NCBI RefSeq assembly: GCF_963678635.1
Contig: NC_087062.1
Location: 76,064,349-76,128,348, forward strand
Reading direction: 5' to 3'
Source of the DNA: Symsagittifera roscoffensis
Taxonomy: Eukaryota > Xenacoelomorpha > Acoela > Convolutidae
DNA length: 64,000 nucleotides
Both the position numbers and the translations under genes were made by a program. Shown here piece after piece: positions 23,301 through 33,673 of this stretch; position 1 is the first letter of the stretch, and the number at the start of each line of letters is the position of its first letter. Under the pieces are notes generated by a model. That model ran no database searches. It saw only the letters and a program-made list of their open reading frames with translations, and had not been told where the DNA came from.

Positions 23301-23550
23301 AGCTCTAACCATTCCTGTGTCAAACACGTTCATGTGGACTGACAGCACCACTGTGCTCCAGTGGTTTAACTCAGGTAGTAAGCAACCCATGTTCGTGGCA
23401 AACCGGATTGGAGAGATTCTGGAAAGTACGACCGTATACCAGCGGTTTCACGTCTTAAGTGGAGACAACCCTGCTGATACGGGAACCAGAAGAATCTCAG
23501 CGGAGTCCTTAAAAACAAGCAGCTGGGTGAGTGGGCCAAGTCTGCTGTAA
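20365..23550 (+). pseudogene. BEL/Pao gag end, protease, reverse transcriptase, RNase H (1061 codons open)
   Basis: The open stretch begins inside the DUF1759-like domain (LERKFGQPQNVITAHLDKLS). Cys/His-rich zinc fingers follow (CFSCLQGNHAFRQC), then a protease with LCDSASSHSWIS around residue 320. RT follows with [33 protein letters not shown] and FYMDDYLDSF (YMDD at 735-738). RNase H-like MWTDSTTVLQWF is near the end. It stops at an in-frame TAA (23548-23550), and the same frame continues as recognisable pol after it, so the stop is a disabling mutation and not a natural end. The start is only the first ATG after the frameshift. Confidence 0.85.
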
Positions 23551-25153
23551 AGTGGCGAGTGGCCTTTCAAGCCGAGCATAGAAATACTTGAGAAAATCCG
23601 CCTGGCTGATCCCGCTTGTGTTCTTAATGAAGGTTTACAGCAGGCCTCTAATTTTTCAAACGTTGCACAAAAACAAAAACAACCCATTTTATTTGCATGG
23701 GAAAAATTCAGCTCGTTTCGTAAACTCCAGCGAGTGGTTGCCTTCATGCTCAGACTTAGTCCGAAACACCGGCACTACTGCACTAAAGTCAAGGAAATAA
23801 CCAATCCGGTTGAATTAGAAACCGCCAAACAACGACTTTTGTTGATTTCCCAAAAGGAATCTTTTGAAGCGGAATATTTACTCCTGTCCTGCGACAAAAC
23901 CGTCAAAAAGTCTAGTCGTATCGCACAATATGCACCGTTTATGAGTCCTATTCCTAATTCGTTCAACTGGGCGAATTCGCCGCCTAGTTGAAACTGAATA
24001 TGACACAAAACACCCCATAATACTTGATGGAAGGCATTCTCTGGTGAAATTGTTCGTAAGTGATATTCATTATCGCTATTAGCACCAGTTCTTAGACTAC
24101 CTGCGAGCTGTAATTCACAATCTTGAACCTTCGCTCTTTATTAAAGTCCATTGAAGTCCATTGCCTTATATGTAGGAAGCGCAAAGCCAAAACTGTCACA
24201 CCTATGATGGCAGAGCTTCCAGTTGAAAGGCTTGGTTACCGCCAGCCTCCCTTCACAAACTGTGGTGTTGATTACTTTGTTTGGACCCTTTTACGTCTCA
24301 ATCAGGAGGAGTTCTGAAAAACGATGGTGCTTCTTTTTTACATGTATGACCACCAGAGCTGTACATATTGAGATTGTCTCATCCATGGACACGAGTTCGT
24401 GTGTAACGGGAATCGAAAGATTCATTGCCCGTCGCGGCACTCCATCAGTCATTTGGTCTGATAACGGCACCAACTTTGTGGGAGCCGAGAAAGAACTCTT
24501 AAATTGTATTCAGTCGTGGAACGATCAAGCACCCCCAGAGCTGGCGAAAAAGGGTATTAAGTGGAAATTTAACCCCCCGGCAGCCCCGCATCACGGTGGT
24601 TCTTGGGAACTTCTCGTTCGGTGTTGTAAAAGGGTATTCTACGCAATAATAGGAAGTAGAAAGCTCACTCCCGAAATCCTTGAAACAACTTTCTGTCTTT
24701 TAGAACAATCACTGAACGCTCGACCTATAACATCAGTAAGTGCAAGTCCGGATGGTTTCGAGGTGTTAACTCCTAATCATTTTTTGTTAGGCCGAAATGG
24801 TACTAGCTTCCCTTCTCTCTCTTTCCAGGAGCACTTCGACCATCGAAAACAATATATCCGAGCGCAAAGCTACGCCAACGCAATTTGAAGTCGTTGGCTG
24901 CGAGATTATGTGCCAGCGCTGAATAAACGCAGTAAGTGGCACTCCGATAGTGACATTATTTTAAAAACATGGGATTTAGTGTGGATTGTTGACGAACGCA
25001 GCCCAAGGGGACACTACCCTCTGGCTCGTATAAAAACCCTTAATTACGGAAAAGACAACATAGCCCAATCCGCCGTAGTTACCACCCGCTCCGGGGAGCT
25101 AACTCGACCGGCCGTAAAACTCGCACCCGTTTTCGCTCCTTTGGGCGCGGAAG
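23551..25153 (+). pseudogene. BEL/Pao integrase and DUF5641-like C-terminus, broken
   Basis: The frame of the upstream part continues to about 23990, then shifts. A segment around 23950-24080 reads like the pre-integrase region, including YDTKHPIILDGRHSL. The integrase core is at 24223-24888: MTTRAVHIEIVSSM, WSDNGTNFVGAEKEL, PAAPHHGGSWELLVR, SLNARPIT and TPNHFLLGRN. The catalytic D, D and E positions are recognisable, although the frame breaks near the first Asp. The tail at 24910 onward (SDIILKTWDLVWIVDE, LTRPAVKLAPVFA) is the DUF5641-like part and ends GAEDVRA with its stop codon inside the 3' LTR start. Confidence 0.8.
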
Positions 25154-25866
25154 ATGTTCGCGCTTAAATTAATCTTAAATTAATGACGTCATTATAGCGC
25201 GAAAGTGAAAAAGCTAAAATTAGGTTTGCTTAGACGAAAGGCCTTGAAAATTACTGGTTTGTCCGATTAAGGTCAGTTTGCCATTAAAATGTTTATAGAT
25301 TTTTGAGATTGTTGGAAACCGTATTGCTAAAAATGTTAACCGAAAAATGTTTAACCGATATTACTTATTCTATATATTATCTGTTGAATTGCCGATAATT
25401 TACAGATATTGAAGCAGGTTTTTGTAAGGTCTTACAGGATACACGAGAGTGCGGCACACTGTGGTCCGCCGACCCGGACGCAGAAGTCAGTATTTATTCG
25501 GATTTTCCTGTAGAAGTCAATACGAACGTCGAAGAATGCGGACGTCGAAGTGAACCATACGGACGGACAAAGAGACGGTGAAGAATACGGACGACGAAGT
25601 CAATAGATCAGAGCGTCAAAGTCATAGGGACGTCGAAGTCAATAGATCCGGGCGTCGAAGTCATAGGGCCGTCGAAGTCAATAGACCCGAACGTCAAAGA
25701 ATACGGACGTCGAAGTCAATAGATCCGATCGTCGAAGTCATAGGGACGTCGAAGTCAAAAGATCCGAACGTCGAAGTCATAGGAACGTCGAAGTCAATAG
25801 ATCCGAACGTCGAAGAATACGAACGGCGAAGTCAATAGATCCTGTAGAAGTCGATAGAAGTCAGTA
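25154..25866 (+). repeat. 3' LTR of the + strand BEL element
   Basis: It matches 16863-17652 nearly base for base apart from two missing 39-bp units and a few substitutions. It is followed at once by TTTCG, the target-site duplication. Confidence 0.85.
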
Positions 25867-25871
25867 TTTCG

Positions 25872-27993
25872 GTATGTATGAAATTATACAAAAATTTCCG
25901 GATAAATTGAATTGTCGGACTTTTGTGCGTCTGCTTATGTTATGTCGGCCTAGTTGCCACATTGTAGATGATTTTTGTGCGGTCAGCATTTTTTTTGTAG
26001 ATGCAATTTTTTATTCGATGTATTCCTGTAAATATTAAAAATAATAATAGCTCTGAGTATGTAGACTTCTTTTTTGTTTGTTTTTGTTCCGCTTGAAAAC
26101 TGTCATTCGGCCTAATTTATTGCGGCTTATGTTGCTTTGATTTCTGCCGTTTTACGGGCTAAAAATGGTTGGTTTACAATCGGTTAGTTTTTCAGGCAAA
26201 AATTCCAAGTTTTACAATTTAATTGCTCAAAGATTTTTTATGTCAACAATTTCTTATGGCATTTTTTGTTTTCGGCTGGATGAGTGGCTTAGAGCTGCTT
26301 TTTTGGCTCAATGAACGCCTTTTTAGCCGCTTTTTAGCCGGTTGGTAAAAAATCAGAGATTTATTTAATGCTGCTTCTTGTATATTTTGACTTTTTTCTA
26401 AAAAAAAATTTAAATTTTTCTCAAAATGATTTTTTTTTGCTTTTGTTAGTTTCGTCTTTTTTTTTATTTCACTTCATAGAGCTTCTTCTTGTCGTGACTT
26501 TGCTAGTGTTCGCCTCTGTGACTGAATTTCGGTTACTTTTATCAAAAGAAGTGTCAATTAAAATTTCTAAGATTTTTAAGACCATCTGTTTTTTTTCGAA
26601 AATTGAGATTTTTCAAAAATCAATTTAGTTTTTGTTTCTGTTTACTTGAGCTCATCGACTCTTTTACAACTGTCTATTGGCTATGTTTTTCTTTTTCACG
26701 TAAAATCAGATACCACAAATAATCATCGGAATGGGTCGTGCGATATATCTTATTAAAGCCTTTGGATGGAATTGTACTGACACTTTTGATTTAAAGGTCA
26801 ATAAAATCAGTTTATTGACCTTTAAATTAAATTTTATCTTAAGTTTTATCTTAAGTTTTAGATTTTATCTTAAGTTTTAGTGAATCTCACGCTTTTTTAT
26901 CTGGTTTTTGAGAGCGCCTGGTGGGGCAATGTCCAAACTTCTCTTCGGTTGATTGCTTTTGTCTAGTGGTTTTCTGCTGAATTTTTTTGCCCGAAAATTT
27001 TTTTTGTTTGTTTTCTGATGAAAACAGCTGAATTTTGCTCGTTCTTAAGAACTACCCTACCAGACCTAACTTAAAAGGTTCAATTCGGAAAAAAGTGGTA
27101 TGCTTTTTCTTTTTGTATAAGAAACTGCGCCCTTTTTTTGTCGAAAGTTATCTTTGGACGTTTTAAATTTGAAATTTTGAAATTTAGACGTTTTTTGGAG
27201 ACTTCTGTCAAAAACTACCCTGCCAAATCTGATATAAAGTGTTTAATCGAAAGAACCTTTGCTAGGAGTTTTCTCGGCCTAGCGGCTATGTCTTACTTTT
27301 TGTCGAAAAGCCATGACGAATAAGGAAAAGTCCGTGTTTCGAAATGTTGACCGTTCTCTGGGATTTTTTTTCTTGAAAACTTCTTGAAGATTCATCCAAC
27401 ATATGGTAATACTTCGAATTAAATTCGCCTGCAGCATTAAAGAATACGTATGTCAAGTTTTGTTGATTTTTGGGATCTTTGTAAATCTTGTATAACTATC
27501 TAGAGAATCGTTGGTTGCTTTCTTGGGTGTGTAAGATCTTGGCAGGATTTGCAACATAACTGAACCTGGTTTATCAAATTAATTAATAGATTGAATATTT
27601 ACCTGAGCAGTACTTAATTGCTTTCTTGGAATCTGCTTACTTGAATGGGATATTTTTAACGTACTGTACTGATGTATTTCAGCTCAAATATGTTGATTTT
27701 ACCAAAGTTAATACTTATTTGGTATCACTGGTTATTTGTTTCAGATAATTAGTTGTTCACATTTCTGATAAACAGAAATTTGTATCCAGTTTTGCGTTTT
27801 GTCATGAGGCTCTAAGACTCTTTTAGTGACCCTCTCAGTTCTGTTTTTTCGTCTAAAAGTTGTAATATTTGAATGGCCACCTGCTAATCTGGGGTGGAGC
27901 TAAAAAATCCGAAAGCTTACATCAGTCAGTCTTTATTATGTGAAAGAGAAACACAGCTTATATCCATTTTCACCTACTGGTATCTGTTGTGAG
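25872..27993. other. Intergenic, T-rich, with dispersed-repeat modules
   Basis: No exon was recognised before 27994. Dispersed-repeat modules occur at about 25945 (tcggcctagttgccacattg), 26510 (ttcgcctctgtg) and 26680-26760 (ggctatgtttttctttttca, then gcgatatatcttattaaagc). A perfect hairpin lies at 26789-26827. Any TMEM42 promoter or 5' exon would be here, but I cannot place it. Confidence 0.5.
26789..26827. other. Perfect 17-bp hairpin
   Basis: ATTTAAAGGTCAATAAA (26789-26805) and its exact reverse complement (26811-26827) are separated by ATCAG. Two to three copies of ttatcttaagttttag follow directly. Confidence 0.8.
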
Positions 27994-28176
27994 ATGAAGG
28001 GGGACTGGGTGTGTGGAGTGGCCTCTGGCTGTTGTGCAGCTATGGCAGCTTTCAGTCTCAAGTGCAGTGGCAATACTATCCGTTCTACCTGGGAACAACT
28101 CGCGCAGACTTTTGGGTCCAATGAAAAAACTGACCTTGTTGGGAATTTGAACGGAGAAAAAATAATGCTGCTCGTG
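27994..28176 (+). CDS. TMEM42: TMEM42-like exon 1
   Basis: It runs from ATG (MKGDWVCGV) to donor GTATAT after ...IMLLV, 61 codons, ending in phase 0. No upstream acceptor is needed, although an upstream untranslated exon is possible. Confidence 0.7.
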
Positions 28177-29053
28177 GTATATAATTTTTCTTTTTCGACT
28201 TTTAGAATAATAGAATTATTGATAAAAGAAAAATAATCAATGGTTTCGTAAAAACTTCATTGAAACAAGTTAAAAGCGGTTTTTGTTATTTTTAGGGCTG
28301 AGAAAAGAAATAGTGTTCATTATCGCTAAAATTATGACACCAAAATAATCGATAAAAGAAGTTACTGTAACCTCTTTAAGCTTTTAATGTTTGATATCAA
28401 AAATCACTTATTGTTCTTTTCTATCAATTTTTCAGTGGTATTTGCATATGAATTCTTTAGTTTTTACTCTGGGTATCCTAAAATTGACTTCTCGTTAACT
28501 ATACCTTATTGGCGTGTTTTAGCAAAAGATATTGACAGTTTGTGTTCTGCTGTCGCCTGCAATCATTTTCAATGTTTTGATGACGTATTTAATGGCCCGA
28601 AGTTTTGCCCTTTCTCCTTCTACCCTCGTGCCCATGGCCACCAACTTGGCTGCCAATCTCTTACTTACGGTTAAAATTGTTAAATTTTGCTGATAAATTT
28701 GCCTTGTTTCAGCTCGAAGTTATCGACTCAATCGAAAGTTATCTAAAAAATTCGCATCTTTTTGGTACTTATTCCCAAGTATGATCAGCAGAAACATCTG
28801 AATCTATTAAAGCACATGCATTGTACTCTTGGGCAGTTTTTTGTGCTACCTTTTCTTGACTTCAGATTTTGTAGAGGAAAACAGCTATGGCCATGGTGGT
28901 TTTGAAAATTGATTGAATCGGTATCTGTATTACAAACTTAGTATGATTCGTTCTTTCCAGGGAACCCTGGGCTGCTTGGCGTTTGGAGAGATAGTGGGAG
29001 TTAATTGGTGCCTTGGCGTTTTCCTTATCATCTGCGGAGTGATATTGTTCAAC
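27994..29053 (+). CDS. TMEM42: TMEM42-like multi-spanning membrane protein (EamA/DMT fold), 3' end in the gap
   Basis: Three exons join in phase 0: 27994-28176, 28523-28669 and 28961-29053 (into the N gap). They give about 141 residues. Features in order: a first hydrophobic helix WVCGVASGCCAAMAAFSLKC, a polar loop, a second helix VCVLLSPAIIFNVLMTYLMA, then ALSPSTLVPMATNLAANLLL, then GCLAFGE and WCLGVFLIICGVILF. The pattern (small residues, SxxAxxxT.N helix, FGE turn, final GVFLIxCG helix) matches TMEM42, a small relative of the drug/metabolite transporter fold whose function is not established. The start ATG is inferred. The last codons are hidden by 200 Ns. All boundaries have GT/AG. Confidence 0.75.
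28523..28669 (+). CDS. TMEM42: TMEM42-like exon 2
   Basis: The acceptor is ...gcgtgttttag and the donor GTTAAA; 49 codons. It encodes QKILTVCVLLSPAIIFN and MARSFALSPSTLVPMATN, two hydrophobic helices. Confidence 0.78.
28961..29053 (+). CDS. TMEM42: TMEM42-like exon 3, truncated by the assembly gap
   Basis: The acceptor ...ttctttccag is followed in phase 0 by GTLGCLAFGEIVGVNWCLG and a hydrophobic helix ending VILFN at the first N. Confidence 0.8.
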
Positions 29054-29253
29054 NNNNNNNNNNNNNNNNNNNNNNNNNNNNNNNNNNNNNNNNNNNNNNN
29101 NNNNNNNNNNNNNNNNNNNNNNNNNNNNNNNNNNNNNNNNNNNNNNNNNNNNNNNNNNNNNNNNNNNNNNNNNNNNNNNNNNNNNNNNNNNNNNNNNNNN
29201 NNNNNNNNNNNNNNNNNNNNNNNNNNNNNNNNNNNNNNNNNNNNNNNNNNNNN
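29054..29253. other. Assembly gap (200 N)
   Basis: Exactly 200 Ns, most likely a standard placeholder length. It hides the end of the TMEM42-like gene. Confidence 1.
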
Positions 29254-29375
29254 CAAACATATACACAAAGATAGATACTAACGTATATACATACGGACAT
29301 GCATACATACATAATTTTACAAACATATATACAAACATACATACTAACTTACATACAAAAAAACATAGGTACATG
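29254..29375. repeat. Degenerate (ACAT)n/(CATA)n microsatellite at the gap edge
   Basis: Repeats of catatac, acatacata and similar fill the first 120 bp after the gap. The microsatellite is the likely reason the assembly broke here. Confidence 0.8.
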
Positions 29376-30850
29376 TACAATATAATCACGCATGTCAACC
29401 ATCAAGCAAAAGTTATCTTGGGCTTCCTTACTCTCTTGGATTTTTTTATTCGTTAAAATCCTGAAAACCTACATTCAGAAATTCTGTGATTGGAATAATC
29501 ATTGAGTAATCGCCCAACTTGGAGCTAGGCTTCTCAATTCTCCTGTTTTCACCCAGACAAAACAATTTTCAAGTTTTCTAGAACAATGTACTTTGAAAAA
29601 TGAAAAGGCTTTTTTTTGTTTCCTAGCAAATTTTATTGATGCGGCATCATAACATTCCTGTTTTGAATAAAGCGGAGAAAATAATTTTGGAAATTTGTTT
29701 TTGTTTGATAAGGATTTAATTTTTTTTGTTCTGTTTAACTTTTTTTTGTTTTATATGGATTTAAAATTTTTGATGTTAATGAATTGGCTAAAACGTTTTT
29801 GATTATCCTTTAGGTAACCATGAAACACGGAAAATTTTTTTGCTTTGATATCGTTTAAAAACAGATTATTCTTCCTCACTCATTCTAACAGACCTTAAAT
29901 GTTATAAAATCACTTCGAAAGTTTTTTCAACAAAAATTATCACCAAAAAATAATTGATTGGTTTCAGACTGGAAAGAAAACTCAAATTATAACAAGAATC
30001 ACTTAAAGCTTATCGAAAAAAAAAATCAAGTTAAAATTGTGAAAGATTTCTACTTTAACGATATAAACTGGTCAAGTTGGTTAACGATAAACAAAAATAT
30101 CATTCGCACTTTGCTGTTCTTTTCTCAAAACAACCCAGCAAAATTTTTTTTTTCAAAGTCGAGGTTCAATCAAGTCCAGTTTTATTGAAATGAACACGCA
30201 AAATAATAAAATTGCCAATCGTGTCAATTGTTTTTTCAAAATTAAATTGTTTTCCGGCTGTGTTTGCACTGCTTTTTTAATACGTTTACTAAATTTAGAT
30301 TTTTGCAATTTTTTTTTTGTTTTAGAAAAATTGAACTGGGCTCCAAAAGGTATGTTTTTCCTCTCCCAACTAAAAACATCCACCCAACTGAATTGTGATG
30401 TGTATTTTGATTGTATCAATATACCAAGAGTACTTCAACAAAAAAGAAATTTTAAGGGTTCAACATTAGTCAAATACAAGCTATTAGTATTCTTTCATGC
30501 AAAGCTATAGAGTGAGTTCCGTTTCCATACGTAGATTTATATAAACGTAGTAAACTCATTCAAAAACATGGCGTGAGTTGCGTTTTTGTAAGTAAATAAA
30601 TATGTATAAACTGTCAATTAAACTTACCACTTCTTTTGAAGTTGAAACATTTCGTTTTCAGTTACAGGTTTAATATGATTTCTGAGGTTGAGCCCGAACT
30701 TGATGATTTTATACCAGCAGTAAATGCATCGCATTTAATTCAATTCTTTCCCATTTTATCTGAGCAAATCATGAGAAAAATTGAACTACTCTTTTTTTAC
30801 GTTTTAATAAACTTAGCGCACAGGTCTTTGTACAGTAATTAAAGTGTTTT
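29376..30850. other. Intergenic, A/T-rich; nothing recognised
   Basis: No exon or mobile-element coding sequence is seen. Short open frames here have no family resemblance. Confidence 0.5.
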
Positions 30851-30882
30851 GGTATTGGTCTTGGTCCGACATCTCGACCCTG

Positions 30883-31554
30883 TTAGGGCATGCCATGGCT
30901 CGTCCGAATATGCCTTCCCAAGTTTGTCTTCGATAATGAGACTGCGCATATGAGGAAGTTTTTCTTCTCTTCGGGTCGTCGATTTGTCGCGGTGGTGGTC
31001 ATGCTTTTTTTCTTATGATTTCTAAAGGCCGACTTTTTGGCTACCGTCTTTTTGCATCTTTCACAGGTTTGTTTTTCGTCCCGATCCTTTCTATGCATCC
31101 TTGTAACATGTATTTTCAGGCCCGTTAGGCTCTTACTTTTTCGTTCACGTATTGAGCATGTTGTGGATGTATTTATTTCTGCTGTTTGGTTCCTTTCTGT
31201 GATCTCTTTATCTGATTTTTTGTTCTCCCATATTCTGATTTTTCTCACTCTCTCTTCGATGAACTTCTGGTATTTCATCCGGTTTAATGCTAAGCTTTCG
31301 ATGGTATCCGGAACTTGGCCTGCATTTCTCAGCAGTGTCCTCCAGTATCCAATAGCGGTTTGTCTGGCTTTTCTATGCTGGTCCGAAATTTCTGGAGCTG
31401 GACAGCCCAATACCAATTGCTTAGTTAACCTGTTGTTGTCCATTCTAAGTATGTGTCCAATTCTGATTAAATGCCGTTTCTCAATCTTCAATTCCATTCT
31501 ATCAATGGTCAATTGTTTCCTGACTCCAAACATATTTATACTCTTCTCCTGCAT
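30883..31554 (-). pseudogene. LINE C-terminal fragment with C2H2-type fingers
   Basis: It starts near RIGHILRMDNNRLTKQLVLG and GYWRTLLRNAGQ, sequence typical of the post-RT region of CR1/RTE/R1-group LINEs. Finger-like CERCKKTVAKKSAFRNHKKK and SKTNLGRHIRTSH follow. It joins the Tx1-like RT in a different frame just after the YADD box. Confidence 0.6.
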
Positions 31555-31558
31555 TTCT

Positions 31559-32316
31559 TTAATTGGGGGTTTGTCTTTGGTGGGGGCAAGTTATGTCATC
31601 TGCATATGAAACTAGTTTGGGGCACAATATCCCGAAACCTTCAATTGCTTCTGTAGATTCAATTGCTTGAAGAAGGGGTTCGATAAAAACTATGAATAAA
31701 AATGCGGAAAGAGGGCAACCTTGTCTCACACCGCGATGAATTTTGAAGCTGGCTGATAAAAAACCATTTATCTCAATTACTGCTTTTGAGTCTAAATACA
31801 AAGTTTCAATAGCTCTAACTGAAAACTCATCAAGGTTTAACCCTTTCAAAATTTTGATGAGAAGTGATCTGTCAACTCTGTCAAATGCTTTAGAAAAGTC
31901 TAATTTTACAGCACATGAACCTCGGGTAGCCAATCGTTCTGGAGTAATCGCTTTTTTCAACTTTCGTATTGCTGTGTGCATTTGTCTTCCAGGCAAATAC
32001 GCGTGCTGATGGTTTTTTTCACAACTTTGCAAAAGTCTTTTTTAATTCGATTACAGACTACATGGGCAAAGATTTTTGCGTCAGTATTCATAAGGCTGAT
32101 GAGGCGAAAATCTTGTACTGCTATGGCATTTTCAGATTTTGGGAGCAGTTTGATTATTGCTAAATAAAAACTGTTTGGAAGTTTTCCACCATGAACAAAA
32201 TGATTAAAAACTTTAGCTAAAATTAAACAAAACTCATCCGTGAAAGTCTCATATAGCTTAGAAGTAAGGCCGTCTGGTCCAGGCGAGCTTTTCAATTTCA
32301 ATTTGTCTATAGCCAA
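31559..32316 (-). pseudogene. LINE reverse transcriptase fragments
   Basis: Two overlapping frames (32316-31957 and 32032-31559) cover RT motifs from the KLKSSPGPDGL box to YADDI. A frameshift lies near 31960-32030. Confidence 0.78.
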
Positions 32317-32544
32317 GTGAATTTTCTCTTCTGTAAAGTAATTATAGCCATCATTCTCATTTTTTTCGAGTTTATTTTTTGATTAAAATGTCATTAGTAG
32401 TTGATCGGAGTCTGTTGTAGAACTATTTGGAAAAATATTTGAAAAATACTATCGAGATTGATTAAGAATATCCTCATCCGTATGATAAACGTTCTGATCC
32501 ACTTGAATTCGTTTGATTGAGTTAATTGTGTTCTATGATGTTCA

Positions 32545-33414
32545 TTAACTACAAAATTTGGGAACACCCTCGAATGTATAGCTGAGAGTTTTCTGAATTT
32601 TTCGATAATCTGAAAAATCGTTTTCCTTGGAAACGTTTTGAAGATGTTCCAGCACCAAATGATATTTTTCAATCAAATTAGGGTTCGGACCTTTTCCGCG
32701 GTGAATGCAATCTCTGAGAACATTTTCGTGATACTTCAATAAATTAAGTTCGTTCTGATCTACACGCTTTTTGTTCTCTTGAATAAACCTCAAAAGGTCA
32801 CGAAAATTGTGCTTAAAGTTTTCGTAACTACTTGGTGATTCATTTTCGTAAAAGTTTTTTAGATCTTCACGAATTAAGCTGGCGTTGTTGTTTAAAATTT
32901 TTTCATTTAATTTCCAGTAACTAGGGCCGCGCTGATACAAGTTAGATGGCTTAACAAAAACGTGTAAGAGCAAATGATCAGAAATTGATATTTGAATGCT
33001 TTGCATAGAGTCATACTCTGTTTCGAATTTTATAAAAACATAATCTAAGCGTGCAAAAGTTTTATGTTGTTTGTCATAATGTGTATAATCACAAAAATCA
33101 TTCTTGAGTGCAAAATCAACAAAACCAAAACAATCAAGAATTTGTTCTTTGAGTTGGGTAAATCGTTTGATACGTGCATCATTTAAATTCAGTATTGAAG
33201 AACTGTTAACATTATCATAACTCAGCGCATTAAAGTCACCCATCATGATAATTTTTGATTTATTAGGTATAAATTTGATGCTTAATTTCAGGGAATTCAA
33301 AGTTGCTTGGAATGAAATTGGGTTCGCATAAACGTTGATAACAAACCAACCAAGTTTGACAAACTTTAACAGTTGAAAACCTGTACTTGAAGCAATTCTT
33401 TTTGCAGGACTCAA
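32545..33414 (-). pseudogene. LINE endonuclease (APE-like) fragment
   Basis: FVINVYANPISFQATLNSL, IIMMGDFNAL, TFARLDYVFIKFETE and SDHLLLHVFV are the N, GDFN, LDY and SDH boxes of an apurinic-type endonuclease. The first box is in another frame upstream (33414-33670), showing a break. Confidence 0.78.
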
Positions 33415-33673
33415 GTTTGATCACCATAACGTTAAGAAACCACCAGAATTATTTGAGCCCGGTATGAAATCGAATAAAACATTATATTTATCCAGTAAAC
33501 TCAAATGTATATTTGTAAGTTTCGTTATTTTTGCTTCCTGAATGCACAAAATCAAAACTGGGCGATTTTTTTAAAACTTGGCATTTTTTGATAAGTGAGT
33601 GTAATTTAGCTGGATTTCCTATGCTAAAAATATTAACGGAAAAAAATCTGGTTTTTCGCACATAGAAATTTTG

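Larger units (their letters stand above)
16863..25866 (+). mobile_element. BEL/Pao LTR retrotransposon, nearly full length but broken
   Basis: This 9.0-kb element is bounded by near-identical LTRs and a TTTCG duplication. Internal order: a leader of about 2 kb, gag (DUF1759-like) with zinc fingers, protease, RT, Pao/RNase H, integrase, DUF5641-like tail. Lesions include a 46-bp tandem duplication that shifts the gag frame, an in-frame TAA at 23548-23550 and frameshifts in the integrase. The LTRs differ mainly by two 39-bp repeat units, so insertion was fairly recent. It belongs to the same superfamily as the antisense element at 4411-11838, but their LTRs are unrelated. Confidence 0.88.

Noticed and set aside
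28387-28674. 95-codon open frame between TMEM42-like exons
   Set aside because: It is a different frame over the true exon 28523-28669, whose own frame gives the conserved helices.
31037-31609. 190-codon + strand hydrophobic open frame
   Set aside because: Antisense of the LINE C-terminal region. Hydrophobicity arises from reading lysine-rich coding sequence backwards.
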